A stretch of DNA of 41,485 nucleotides, taken from positions 1 through 41,485 of the forward strand of contig JARQPW010000022.1 of NCBI GenBank assembly GCA_029577135.1, written 5' to 3'. How positions within the stretch are numbered: position 1 is the stretch's first letter; every line of letters starts with the position of its first letter. The translations under genes were made by a program, and so were the position numbers. Below the pieces are notes generated by a model, which was given only the letters and a program-made list of their open reading frames with translations, did not search any database and was not told where the DNA came from. Positions 1-8,035 of the stretch are shown piece after piece. This DNA comes from Acidimicrobiales bacterium. Its GTDB lineage: Bacteria > Actinomycetota > Acidimicrobiia > Acidimicrobiales > MedAcidi-G1.

Positions 1-8
1 GACCAGAC

Positions 9-902
9 GTGACTACGGAACCCAGGTTCGGGCGGGTGCTGACCGCCATGGTCACTCCGTTCGCCGAGGACGGGTCGCTCGACCTCGACGGCGCCGCCAA
101 GTTGGCGGCCTGGCTCGTCGAACAGGGCAACGACGGTCTGGTCGTCGTGGGAACGACCGGCGAGGCGCCGACGCTCACGCACGACGAACAGGTCGAGGTC
201 GTGGCAGTGGTCGTCGAGGCGGTCGACGTGCCCGTCATCGCCGGCGCCGGGAGCAACGACACCCGGTCGGCCGTCAGGAACACCGAGCGCTGCGCCGAGG
301 TCGGCGCCGCCGGCATCCTGAGCGTCACGCCGTACTACAACCGGCCCTCCCAGGCGGGGCTGATCGACCACTTCACCGCCGTTGCCGGGGCCTCGGACCT
401 CCCGGTGATCCTCTACGACATCCCGCCCCGCTCGGGCCGCAAGATCGAGACCGCAACGTTGTTGCGCCTCGCCGACGAGGTCGAGACGATCGTGGCCGTC
501 AAGGACGCCGCCGGCGACGTGGCCGAAACCGCCCGCCTGATCGCCGCCGCCCCCGAGGGATTCGAGGTCTACAGCGGCGAGGATTGCCTGACGCTGGCGC
601 TGCTGGCCGTGGGTGCCGTCGGCACGATCAGCGTGGCCTCCCACTGGATCACGCCCGAGATGGTGAGCATGTTCGCGGAGTTCTTCTCCGGCGACCATGC
701 CGCCGCCCAGGCGTCGAACCGTCGGCTGATCCCCTCGTACGACTTCGAGTCGGGCGACCTGCGGCCCAACCCCGTCCCCAGTAAGGCCATGATGAAGGTC
801 CTGGGCCTGCCGGGCGGCGACTGCCGCCTGCCGATGGGCCCGGAACCCGAAGGCCTCCAGGACGAGGCCCGACGGTTGCTCGCCGACCTCGGCCGCGGCT
901 GA
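9..902 (+). CDS. dapA: 4-hydroxy-tetrahydrodipicolinate synthase
   Basis: Condenses pyruvate with aspartate-4-semialdehyde, the first committed step of the diaminopimelate/lysine pathway, in the cytoplasm. The 297-aa protein has the usual family length and all landmarks: TTGE at 49-52, YYNRP at 109-113, the catalytic Tyr in LYDIPPRSG (Y136), and the Schiff-base lysine in VAVKDAAGD (K165). The start is GTG at 9; an upstream promoter, or dapB, would lie outside the window. RNase J begins 22 bases after the stop and ftsK follows. From memory, dapA-rnj-ftsK is a conserved actinobacterial order. Function is certain at family level; only the exact start is open, because the upstream sequence is missing. 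Confidence 0.95.
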   Translation: MTTEPRFGRVLTAMVTPFAEDGSLDLDGAAKLAAWLVEQGNDGLVVVGTTGEAPTLTHDEQVEVVAVVVEAVDVPVIAGAGSNDTRSAVRNTERCAEVGAAGILSVTPYYNRPSQAGLIDHFTAVAGASDLPVILYDIPPRSGRKIETATLLRLADEVETIVAVKDAAGDVAETARLIAAAPEGFEVYSGEDCLTLALLAVGAVGTISVASHWITPEMVSMFAEFFSGDHAAAQASNRRLIPSYDFESGDLRPNPVPSKAMMKVLGLPGGDCRLPMGPEPEGLQDEARRLLADLGRG

Positions 903-924
903 GTCGGATCGGATCCCGGGTCCC

Positions 925-2580
925 GTGGCCGCCCCCGTCACCCTCACGTTCCTCGGGGGCCTCGGAGAGATCGGCCGCAACTGTGCGGCGTTGGAGTGCG
1001 AGGGCCGCATCGTCCTGCTCGACTGCGGACAGCTGTTCCCCGACGACCTGCCGGGCGTCGATGCGGTGCTTCCCGACTTCAACTGGCTGCTCGAGCGGGC
1101 CGACCGGCTCGAGGCCTGCCTCGTCACCCACGCCCACGAGGACCACATCGGTGGCCTGCCCTACCTGCTGCGCCACGTCGAGGTCCCGATCTACGGATCG
1201 CCGTTCACGCTCGGAATGGTGTCGGGCAAACTCAAGTCAGCGGGCATCCGCCTCCCCGAGATGGTGGCGCTGGGCGACCACGACCGGCGCCGGGTGGGTC
1301 CGTTCGACTGCGAGTTCCTGCCGGTCACGCATTCGACGCCGAGCGGCCTGATGACCCTGTTCGGGACCCCGCAGGGGCTGATCCTGCATTCCAGCGACTT
1401 CAAGTTGGATCCGACGCCGGTCGACGGCCGGGTCACCGACCTTCCCCGCCTGCGGGAGCTCTCCGCCGATCCGGGAATCCGGCTGCTCCTGGCCGACTCC
1501 ACCAACGCCGATTCGGCCGGATCGTCGACCAGCGAGTCCTCGATCGGGCCGGTGCTCCGGGGCGTGTTCGACGACAACGAGGGGCGACGCCTGATCATCG
1601 GCGCCTTCTCCAGCCACGTGCACCGCATCCAGCAGATCGCCGACGCAGCCCTGGCCACACACCGGACGCTCGTCGTGCTCGGCCCCTCGATGGTCCGCAA
1701 CGTCACCCTGGCCCGTGAGCTCGGCCTGCTGCGGGTGTCCGACAAGATGATCGCCACCGCCGACGGCATCGACGACCTGGACCCGGCGCGGACCTGCGTG
1801 GTGTGCACCGGCTCCCAGGGCGAGCCGCGGGCGGCCCTGGCGCAGATGGCGCAGGGACGGCACCGGAACCTGACCGTCGGCGAGGGCGACACCATCGTGT
1901 TCTCGTCGCATCCGATCCCCGGCAACGAGGCGGCGATCTCCCGTCTCCACAACGCCCTGGCCAGACGAGGTGCGCGACTGGTCCACAGCGGGCAACTCGG
2001 CGTCCACACCACGGGGCACGGAAAGCGCGAGGAGTTGCGCGAGCTGCACGATGCGGCCGACCCGGAGCTGTTCATCCCGGTCCATGGCGAGTACGCCCAC
2101 CTCGTCGCCCACCACGAGTTGGCGCTGGAGCGGGGCATGCGGCCGGAGCGGGTCGTGCGCTGCACCGACGGGGACCAGATCCGGCTCACGGACCACGGCC
2201 TCGAGCCGGTCGGCAGGGTCTCCGACGAGTACGTGATGGTCGACGAACGCGGGCAGGCATTGGGCGAGGACCTGGTCGACGAGCGGCGTGCCCTGTCCGG
2301 CGAGGGGTTCGTCCTGGTGCGGGTCGTCGTCGACGGCAAGCGGGGCCGTCTCGCCGAGTCGCCCTTCATCGAGAGCCGCGGCTGGGTGGACGCCGACGAG
2401 CGGGGGAAGTGGCACGCCGAGGTGGCGGCCGCCGTCCGTGATGCCGTCGAAGCGGCCCTTGGCGACGGAGAGCGCGATCCCGCCGAACTGGCCCGTCGTG
2501 CACGCCGGGCCACCGGGAAGTTGGTGTCGTCCCGAACCGGCCGTCGACCCTCGCTCGTTCCGGTGGTCGAGGTGCGCTGA
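925..2580 (+). CDS. rnj: Ribonuclease J (metallo-beta-lactamase fold)
   Basis: A 551-aa zinc-dependent ribonuclease with 5'-3' exo- and endonuclease activity in mRNA decay and rRNA maturation. The metallo-beta-lactamase motif HAHEDH is at 69-74 (H69, H71, D73, H74). HSTPSG, HSSDFKLD, CTGSQGEP and the late VHGEYAHL segment follow, giving the order beta-lactamase, beta-CASP, and the C-terminal domain typical of RNase J. The length matches the usual ~555 aa. It starts with GTG, 22 bases after dapA, and is probably co-transcribed with it. A small inverted repeat (GACCC, 5-base loop, GGGTC; 2581-2595) directly follows the stop and may end the transcript, although it has no T-run. Confidence 0.94.
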   Translation: MAAPVTLTFLGGLGEIGRNCAALECEGRIVLLDCGQLFPDDLPGVDAVLPDFNWLLERADRLEACLVTHAHEDHIGGLPYLLRHVEVPIYGSPFTLGMVSGKLKSAGIRLPEMVALGDHDRRRVGPFDCEFLPVTHSTPSGLMTLFGTPQGLILHSSDFKLDPTPVDGRVTDLPRLRELSADPGIRLLLADSTNADSAGSSTSESSIGPVLRGVFDDNEGRRLIIGAFSSHVHRIQQIADAALATHRTLVVLGPSMVRNVTLARELGLLRVSDKMIATADGIDDLDPARTCVVCTGSQGEPRAALAQMAQGRHRNLTVGEGDTIVFSSHPIPGNEAAISRLHNALARRGARLVHSGQLGVHTTGHGKREELRELHDAADPELFIPVHGEYAHLVAHHELALERGMRPERVVRCTDGDQIRLTDHGLEPVGRVSDEYVMVDERGQALGEDLVDERRALSGEGFVLVRVVVDGKRGRLAESPFIESRGWVDADERGKWHAEVAAAVRDAVEAALGDGERDPAELARRARRATGKLVSSRTGRRPSLVPVVEVR

Positions 2581-2595
2581 GACCCGGCAAGGGTC
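2581..2595 (+). terminator. Weak hairpin after rnj
   Basis: The 5-bp stem GACCC/GGGTC with a 5-base loop starts one base after the rnj stop codon. It is short and has no T-tract, so it is only a possible attenuator or terminator before the ftsK promoter. Confidence 0.3.
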
Positions 2596-2655
2596 CGCGG
2601 GGATCTCGGAAAGGCTGGCTGACCTGCCGCGATGCGGGTCGGGGCACCCCGATCC

Positions 2656-2677
2656 GGTCACACCCCGGTGGTACGTT
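2656..2677 (+). promoter_or_regulatory. ftsK promoter, RecA-NDp-like
   Basis: GGTCACACCCC starts at 2656 and a -10 TACGTT lies at 2672-2677. The G of GTCA is exactly 15 bases before the first T of the -10, the same geometry seen before recA, the LysM gene and nrdJ. The 10-mer GTCACACCCC is identical to that in the recA and LysM promoters. The -10 ends 9 bases before the ATG, so the transcript would be leaderless or nearly so. No separate -35 is visible. Assignment to a LexA-independent damage response is inference from the mycobacterial motif. Confidence 0.55.
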
Positions 2678-2686
2678 GAAGGGGCC

Positions 2687-5146
2687 ATGAGCACCAAGTC
2701 CGCGCGCCCGAAGACGGGTGCCAAGTCCCGCAAGGGCACAGGGACCGGGCCCGGTTCGTCGCCGGCCCGAACCGACGGCGATCCCCTCACCCGGCGCATG
2801 TTGCGTGCGGCGTTCGCCGACCGGGGCAGCGAGCTGCTCGGCCTCTGCCTGGTTTTGGGCGGCCTCCTGGCCGGACTCTCCATCTACTTCGACCGGGCCG
2901 GCGTGGTCGGCCGGGTGGTGGACGACGCCGCCAGCTGGTCGGTCGGCCTCACCAAGCTGGTGCTTCCCGTGGCAATGGTGCTGCTCGGCTTCGCCATGTT
3001 CCGCGAGCGCTACGAGTTCGGCGAGATCACCAAGCGGATGCCCGTGGGCGGCGTGCTCTGCCTTGCCGGTCTCACCGGACTGATCCACCTCGGTCGGGAC
3101 ACGCCCGGCATCGACGACGGCGCCGACGCCCTGGGAGGCGCCGGTGGCCTCATCGGCCTCGGCGTCGGTGGGGGGCTCGACGCCGCCGTGGCCAGGTGGG
3201 GTGCGGTGCTCATCCTCCTCGGCATTGTGCTCGTGGGGCTTGCCGTCATCACCCGCACCACCGCCCGCCAGGCGGTGGCCGGCACGGTGAGGGGCCTCCG
3301 ACCGGTCGGCCGGGCAGTCGGCGACGCCTTCAAGAGCCTCCTGACGCCACCGGGAGACCCCGATGCACCGGTGCTGCACGTTCCCGAACCGGCACCACCC
3401 GTTCCGGAGCCCGCCACCGAACCGGAGTCGACATCCACCGAGGCGGCCGCCGACGAGGCGACGGATCCGAAGCGCCGCAGGAAGAAGCGGACGGGCCCGG
3501 CCGACACCGAACAGACGGGCGAGCAACTCACGATCGAACTCGGTCCGGCGACCGCCGGGTCCCCCTGGAAGGTCCCGACCACGAGGGGCCTGGCCCGCAG
3601 GGCGACCCACGACGTCGATGCCAGGGCGGTCGAGGCGCGAGGCGTCCGCCTGGTCGAGGCGCTGGCGGCACACGGCGTCGAGACCCGCCTCGTCGACATG
3701 ACCGTCGGCCCCACCGTCACCCGCTACGCCCTGCAGGTCGCCGAGGGCGTCAAGGTCGCACGCATCACCAACCTCGCCAAGGACATCGCCTACGAGCTGG
3801 CGGCCGCAGACGTGCGGATCCTCGCCCCCATCCCCGGCCAGCGGGCCATCGGCATCGAGGTCCCCAACGAAGAACGCGAGATCGTCGTCCTCGGCGACAT
3901 CCTGGCGTCGGCCGAGGCGGCCAAGGCCACCCATCCGCTCGAGGTGGCCATCGGTCGAGACATCAACGGTCGACCGGTGATGCTCAACCTGGCGACGATG
4001 CCCCATATCCTCATCGCCGGCGCCACCGGTGCGGGAAAGTCGTCGTGCATCAACGCCCTCGTCACCTCGATCCTGGTCCGCTCCACGCCCGATCAGGTGC
4101 GGTTGATCCTGATCGATCCGAAGCGGGTCGAGATGGGGCAGTACGAGGGCGTGCCGCACCTGCTCACGGCGCCGGTCACCGATCCCAAGAAGGCGGCCAA
4201 CGCCCTGCACTGGGCGGTCAAGGAGATGGAGCGCCGCTACGACGTGCTGTCGCAGTGCGGCTTCCGCGACATCACCGGCTACAACGGCGCCTTCGACCGC
4301 GGCGATCTCGAGGCACAGCTGGGCCTCACCGACGAGGACGGCGAGCCGACCCGCTACCAGAGCATGCCGTTCATCCTGGTGGTCGTCGACGAGCTCTCCG
4401 ACCTGATGATGGTGGCGGCCCGCGATGTCGAGACCTCGATCTGCCGGCTGGCCCAGATGGCACGGGCCGTCGGCATCCATCTGGTCGTCGCCACCCAGCG
4501 CCCGTCGGTCGACGTCATCACCGGCCTCATCAAGGCCAACATCCCGGCCCGGCTGGCGTTCGCCACGTCGAGCCTCGCCGACAGCCGGGTCATCCTCGAC
4601 CAGCAGGGTGCCGAGCGCCTGGTCGGCATGGGGGACATGCTCCTGCTCGGCCCCAGTTCCAGTTCCCCGAAGCGCATCCAGGGTGCCTGGGTGGGCGAGG
4701 ACGAGGTGCGTCAGATCGTGCGGGCCTGGCGCAAGCAGGCCAAGGCCATTGGCGCCGCCGGCCAGCAGGGCGAAGAGGTCACCGACGAGACTCCGGTGGT
4801 GGACAGCACCGCCGCCGGCGGTTTCGTGGGTGAGGGTGACGGCAGGTCGATCGCTTCCGGTGCGCCGGCTGGCCTCGTCGACATCACCGCCGAGCACCGG
4901 CGGCCGGTCGGTCGCTCACCCGACGACGACGAGTTGCTGGAGGAGGCCCGGCGACTGGTCGTGTCGAGCCAACTGGGTTCCACGTCGATGCTGCAGCGCA
5001 AGCTCCGGGTGGGGTTCGCCCGGGCGGGTCGTCTCATGGACCTGCTCGAGGAGGCCGGCGTGGTCGGCCCCTCCACCGGCTCCAAGGCCCGCGAGGTGCT
5101 CATCGAGGCCGAAGGACTCGATAATCTCACCGAACAGGGCTTCTGA
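2687..5146 (+). CDS. ftsK: DNA translocase FtsK/SpoIIIE
   Basis: Septal DNA pump that clears chromosome from the closing division site. The 819-aa protein has a basic N-terminal tail, four or five hydrophobic segments between roughly residues 48 and 190, a Pro/Glu-rich linker, and the RecA-like motor. Walker A GATGAGKS is at 445-452; the DPKRVEM and VVVDELSDLMM (Walker B) segments follow, with a C-terminal winged-helix gamma domain near SSQLGSTSMLQRKLRVGFARAG. ATG 2687 is chosen because it lies 9 bases from a -10 box; the reading frame stays open further upstream but overlaps rnj. Linker and motor look intact. The promoter shares a motif with recA, suggesting damage-responsive expression. Confidence 0.94.
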   Translation: MSTKSARPKTGAKSRKGTGTGPGSSPARTDGDPLTRRMLRAAFADRGSELLGLCLVLGGLLAGLSIYFDRAGVVGRVVDDAASWSVGLTKLVLPVAMVLLGFAMFRERYEFGEITKRMPVGGVLCLAGLTGLIHLGRDTPGIDDGADALGGAGGLIGLGVGGGLDAAVARWGAVLILLGIVLVGLAVITRTTARQAVAGTVRGLRPVGRAVGDAFKSLLTPPGDPDAPVLHVPEPAPPVPEPATEPESTSTEAAADEATDPKRRRKKRTGPADTEQTGEQLTIELGPATAGSPWKVPTTRGLARRATHDVDARAVEARGVRLVEALAAHGVETRLVDMTVGPTVTRYALQVAEGVKVARITNLAKDIAYELAAADVRILAPIPGQRAIGIEVPNEEREIVVLGDILASAEAAKATHPLEVAIGRDINGRPVMLNLATMPHILIAGATGAGKSSCINALVTSILVRSTPDQVRLILIDPKRVEMGQYEGVPHLLTAPVTDPKKAANALHWAVKEMERRYDVLSQCGFRDITGYNGAFDRGDLEAQLGLTDEDGEPTRYQSMPFILVVVDELSDLMMVAARDVETSICRLAQMARAVGIHLVVATQRPSVDVITGLIKANIPARLAFATSSLADSRVILDQQGAERLVGMGDMLLLGPSSSSPKRIQGAWVGEDEVRQIVRAWRKQAKAIGAAGQQGEEVTDETPVVDSTAAGGFVGEGDGRSIASGAPAGLVDITAEHRRPVGRSPDDDELLEEARRLVVSSQLGSTSMLQRKLRVGFARAGRLMDLLEEAGVVGPSTGSKAREVLIEAEGLDNLTEQGF

Positions 5147-5165
5147 GGTGCCGGCCGGCGGCCGG

Positions 5166-5171
5166 TAGCGT
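5166..5171 (+). promoter_or_regulatory. -10 box of the exchanger gene (leaderless)
   Basis: TAGCGT lies 6 bases before the GTG start, so transcription should begin at or next to the start codon. No Shine-Dalgarno sequence fits between them. Confidence 0.5.
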
Positions 5172-5177
5172 CGGGTC

Positions 5178-6146
5178 GTGGTCTTCAACATCCTGCTCCT
5201 TGCGCTCGGCGTGGCCGGGCTGACGATCGCCGCCGACCGCTTCGTGGTCGGGGCGGCACAGGTGGCCGCCCGATTGCGGGTTTCGACGGTGGTGACCGGC
5301 GCCCTCATCATCGGTTTCGGCACGAGCGCCCCGGAACTGGTCGTCTCGACCCTGGCGGCGCTGACCGAGGGGGCCGAGGGCACGGCACTGGCGATGGGCA
5401 ACATCGTCGGCTCGAACATCGCCAACCTGACCCTTGTGCTGGCCATCCCGGTGTTGCTCGTTGGGAGAGTCATCCTGGAGGAGGGCGCCAAACGTCAGGT
5501 TGCGTTCTCCGCAGTGGGTGTCACGGTTTTCGCGTTCTTCGCCGGCTGGGGCGAACCGGCGATCTGGAAGGGCATCGGGTTGGCTGCGCTTGCGGCGGTG
5601 GCCCTCGTCATCGTCATCCGGTTGCGTGACGACTTCGGCGGCGTGTCACCCCCCGACACCACGCAGGGGTTGAGACCGTGGATCTGGACAGCGCTCGGCT
5701 TGGTGGGAACGGTTGGCTTCGCCCTTCTGGTGGTTCGCTCGGCGACTTCGATCGCCGACACAATGGGTTGGACCGGGGGCTTCGTGGGGTTCGGCCTCGT
5801 GGCCTTGGGCACCTCACTGCCGGAACTGGTCACGGTGCTGGCTGCCGCCCGTCGGAACGAGACGGGGTTGATCATCGGTAACCTGCTGGGGTCCAACCTC
5901 TTCAACAGCCTCACCGTGGGGGCGGCGGTGTTCCTCGCGAATGGCGGTGAGGCGTATGGAGACGTCGCGAGATTGCCGGTCTGGACGTTGCTCTCGATGG
6001 TGGTGGTCTCCTGGGGTCTGATCCTCGGGCTGATTGGTTGGGGGAAGAAGGACTATCGAACCATCAAGGTGTGGGAGGCCTCCATCCTTCTTGCCGTCTA
6101 TGTCGGAGTTCTCGGCTTGATGGTCATCACAGGTGCCACGGCCTGA
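5178..6146 (+). CDS. Calcium/sodium-type cation antiporter (CaCA, YrbG-like)
   Basis: Integral membrane exchanger of the Ca2+:cation antiporter family, 322 aa with about ten hydrophobic segments. The two signature alpha repeats are clear: GFGTSAPELVVS with GNIVGSNIANLTLV in the first half, and ALGTSLPELVT with GNLLGSNLFNSLTV in the second. Their inverted duplication and the central acidic residues are what bind the cation in the family. The exact ion pair cannot be told from sequence. The GTG start has a -10 box 6 bases upstream. The gene sits between ftsK and rimO, and its third codon positions use visibly more T and A than the neighbours, which may reflect later insertion into a conserved block. 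Confidence 0.88.
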   Translation: MVFNILLLALGVAGLTIAADRFVVGAAQVAARLRVSTVVTGALIIGFGTSAPELVVSTLAALTEGAEGTALAMGNIVGSNIANLTLVLAIPVLLVGRVILEEGAKRQVAFSAVGVTVFAFFAGWGEPAIWKGIGLAALAAVALVIVIRLRDDFGGVSPPDTTQGLRPWIWTALGLVGTVGFALLVVRSATSIADTMGWTGGFVGFGLVALGTSLPELVTVLAAARRNETGLIIGNLLGSNLFNSLTVGAAVFLANGGEAYGDVARLPVWTLLSMVVVSWGLILGLIGWGKKDYRTIKVWEASILLAVYVGVLGLMVITGATA

Positions 6147-6178
6147 GCGTCGATCCGGGCGGCCGGGCGCCGAGCCCG

Positions 6179-6184
6179 TAGCCT
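6179..6184 (+). promoter_or_regulatory. -10 box of rimO
   Basis: TAGCCT ends 9 bases before the ATG. With normal start-site spacing the mRNA would have a leader of 0-3 bases. Confidence 0.45.
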
Positions 6185-6193
6185 GATCCGATC

Positions 6194-7444
6194 ATGGGCG
6201 CTGGGACCTACCACCTCGTCACGCTGGGCTGTCCGAAGAACCAGGTCGACTCGGACAAGCTCGAGGGCGTGCTCGCCGCCGACGGACTGTCGCCGGTGGG
6301 GGAGGCGGCCGACGCCGATCTGATCGTGGTCAACACCTGCGCCTTCATCGACGAGGCCCGCCGGGAGTCGATCGACGTCGTGCTGGCGCTGGCCGACGAG
6401 CGGCGGGCGGGCGCCCGGCTGGTGGTCACGGGCTGCCTGGCCGAGCGCTACGGAGATGAACTCGATGTCGCCCTGCCGGAGGTCGACGGGGTGGCCGGTT
6501 TCGGCGTGCCGGTCTCGCTGGGCCGGCGTCCTGAGGTCGACGGGCCGCCGATCCCGTCCTTCGACCTGTTGAACCTGCCCCGGCCGCCGTCGAGCCGCCC
6601 GTGGGCGTACGTGAAGGTGGCCGAGGGCTGTGACCGTTCGTGCGGCTTCTGCGCCATCCCCAGCTTCCGGGGCCCGCAGCGCAGCCGGTCGGTCGGGTCG
6701 ATCCTCGCCGAGGTCGATGCGTTGGATGCCCGCGAGATCGTGCTGGTCGCCCAGGACCTGGCGTCGTTCGGCCGCGACCAGGGCGTGGGGGAGCGTTCGA
6801 TCGTGCCGTTGGTGGCGAAGGTGGCCGAGAGGGTCGGCCGGGTACGCCTGCTCTACCTCTATCCGTCGGACCTGACCGACGGGCTGGTCGACGCCGTGCT
6901 GGCCACCGGCGTCCCGTATTTCGACCTGTCGCTCCAGCACGTGTCCCGGCCGCTGCTGCGTCGGATGCGGAGGTGGGGGGACGGCGACCGCTTCCGGGAG
7001 CGCATCGACCGGATCCGCAAGGCTGAGCCCGGGGCGGTGTTCCGGTCCAACTTCATCGTGGGCTACCCGGGCGAGACCGAGGCGGACCACGACGCCCTGC
7101 TGGCGTTCGTGGAGGAGGTCGGCGTCGACTGGTGCGGGTTCTTCGCCTTCAGCGAGGAGGAGGGGACGTACGCCGCCGGCCTCGACGGCGCCGTCCCGAA
7201 GGGGCTGGTCGCCGAGCGGCTGTCCGAGTTGGGCGAACTCCAGGACGGCATCACGTCCAGGCGGCGCGACGACCTCATCGGCCGTGAGGTCGAGGTGCTC
7301 GTGGACGAGCCGGGCGTGGGACGCACCTGGCGGGAAGCCCCCGAGATCGACGGCGTGGTCGTGGTCCCGTCCGACCTTCCTGTGGGAGGCTTCAGCACCG
7401 TGACGGTGACCGGGGCGCTCGGACCCGACCTGGAGGCGGCGTGA
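6194..7444 (+). CDS. rimO: Ribosomal protein S12 methylthiotransferase
   Basis: Radical-SAM enzyme that adds a methylthio group to the conserved aspartate of ribosomal protein S12. The 416-aa protein has the MTTase order: N-terminal UPF0004 domain with cluster cysteines C13 (LGCPKN), C49 (NTCAF) and C81 (TGCLAE), then the radical-SAM CxxxCxxC at C146, C150 and C153, then a TRAM-like C-terminus. LGCPKNQVDS and NTCAFIDEA are typical of RimO rather than MiaB, and a separate MiaB is present downstream. The ATG start is fixed by the nearby -10 box. The stop overlaps the GTG of pgsA by 4 bases, indicating translational coupling. Confidence 0.93.
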   Translation: MGAGTYHLVTLGCPKNQVDSDKLEGVLAADGLSPVGEAADADLIVVNTCAFIDEARRESIDVVLALADERRAGARLVVTGCLAERYGDELDVALPEVDGVAGFGVPVSLGRRPEVDGPPIPSFDLLNLPRPPSSRPWAYVKVAEGCDRSCGFCAIPSFRGPQRSRSVGSILAEVDALDAREIVLVAQDLASFGRDQGVGERSIVPLVAKVAERVGRVRLLYLYPSDLTDGLVDAVLATGVPYFDLSLQHVSRPLLRRMRRWGDGDRFRERIDRIRKAEPGAVFRSNFIVGYPGETEADHDALLAFVEEVGVDWCGFFAFSEEEGTYAAGLDGAVPKGLVAERLSELGELQDGITSRRRDDLIGREVEVLVDEPGVGRTWREAPEIDGVVVVPSDLPVGGFSTVTVTGALGPDLEAA

Positions 7445-8013
7445 ACCTGACCAAGCACTTCGGCACGGTGGTGAGCCCGGCCAACCTGGTCACGCTGTTG
7501 CGCCTGCTGCTGTCGCCGGTCCTGTTCGCCATGGTGCTGGCCGCCGAGGACCGGGGCGGCGTGTCGTGGGGGGCGTTCCTGCTGGGTGCCGTGCTGGCCG
7601 GCTCCGACCTGGCCGACGGGATGCTGGCCCGCCGGCGGGGCACGGTGAGCCGCTGGGGGGCGTTCCTCGATCCCTTCGCCGACAAGGTCGTCGTGATCGG
7701 CGTGGCGGTCTGCCTCGTGATGGTCGACCGCTACGGCTGGCTGCCGGTGGCGCTGCTGGCCGTGCGGGAGGTCGGCATCACGTTCTACCGGCTGTGGTTC
7801 GTGCGGCGGGGGCTCGCCGTGCCGGCCCGCAGGTCGGCCAAGTGGAAGACCACCGTGCAGGGCGTGGCCCTGCTGCTCGCGGTGGTGCCGCCGCTCGAGG
7901 ACGCCGACCTGGTGGTCGAGGCCTCGCTGTGGCTGGCCGTGGCCTTCACGCTGGTCACCGGCATCCAGTACCTCGCCGACGGCAGCCGCGCCACCAGCAC
8001 CACAGGCGCCTGA
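7441..8013 (+). CDS. pgsA: CDP-alcohol phosphatidyltransferase (phosphatidylglycerophosphate synthase)
   Basis: Membrane enzyme that transfers the phosphatidyl group of CDP-diacylglycerol to an alcohol, probably glycerol-3-phosphate. The 190-aa protein carries the full CDP-alcohol phosphatidyltransferase motif: D56, D59, G60, A63, R64, G73, D77 and D81 with canonical spacing, and several hydrophobic segments. The GTG start overlaps the rimO TGA (GTGA). In mycobacteria a pgsA homologue lies in the same recA-ftsK neighbourhood, which supports PgsA over phosphatidylinositol- or cardiolipin-type enzymes, but the alcohol substrate is inferred. Confidence 0.88.
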   Translation: MNLTKHFGTVVSPANLVTLLRLLLSPVLFAMVLAAEDRGGVSWGAFLLGAVLAGSDLADGMLARRRGTVSRWGAFLDPFADKVVVIGVAVCLVMVDRYGWLPVALLAVREVGITFYRLWFVRRGLAVPARRSAKWKTTVQGVALLLAVVPPLEDADLVVEASLWLAVAFTLVTGIQYLADGSRATSTTGA

Positions 8014-8035
8014 GTCGGCGGTTCCGGGAGTCATC

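Noticed and set aside
2366-4897. 843-codon open frame antisense to ftsK
   Set aside because: Composition is typical of an antisense shadow (many Gly, Asp, His, Arg, no motifs), and ftsK on the other strand is clearly coding.
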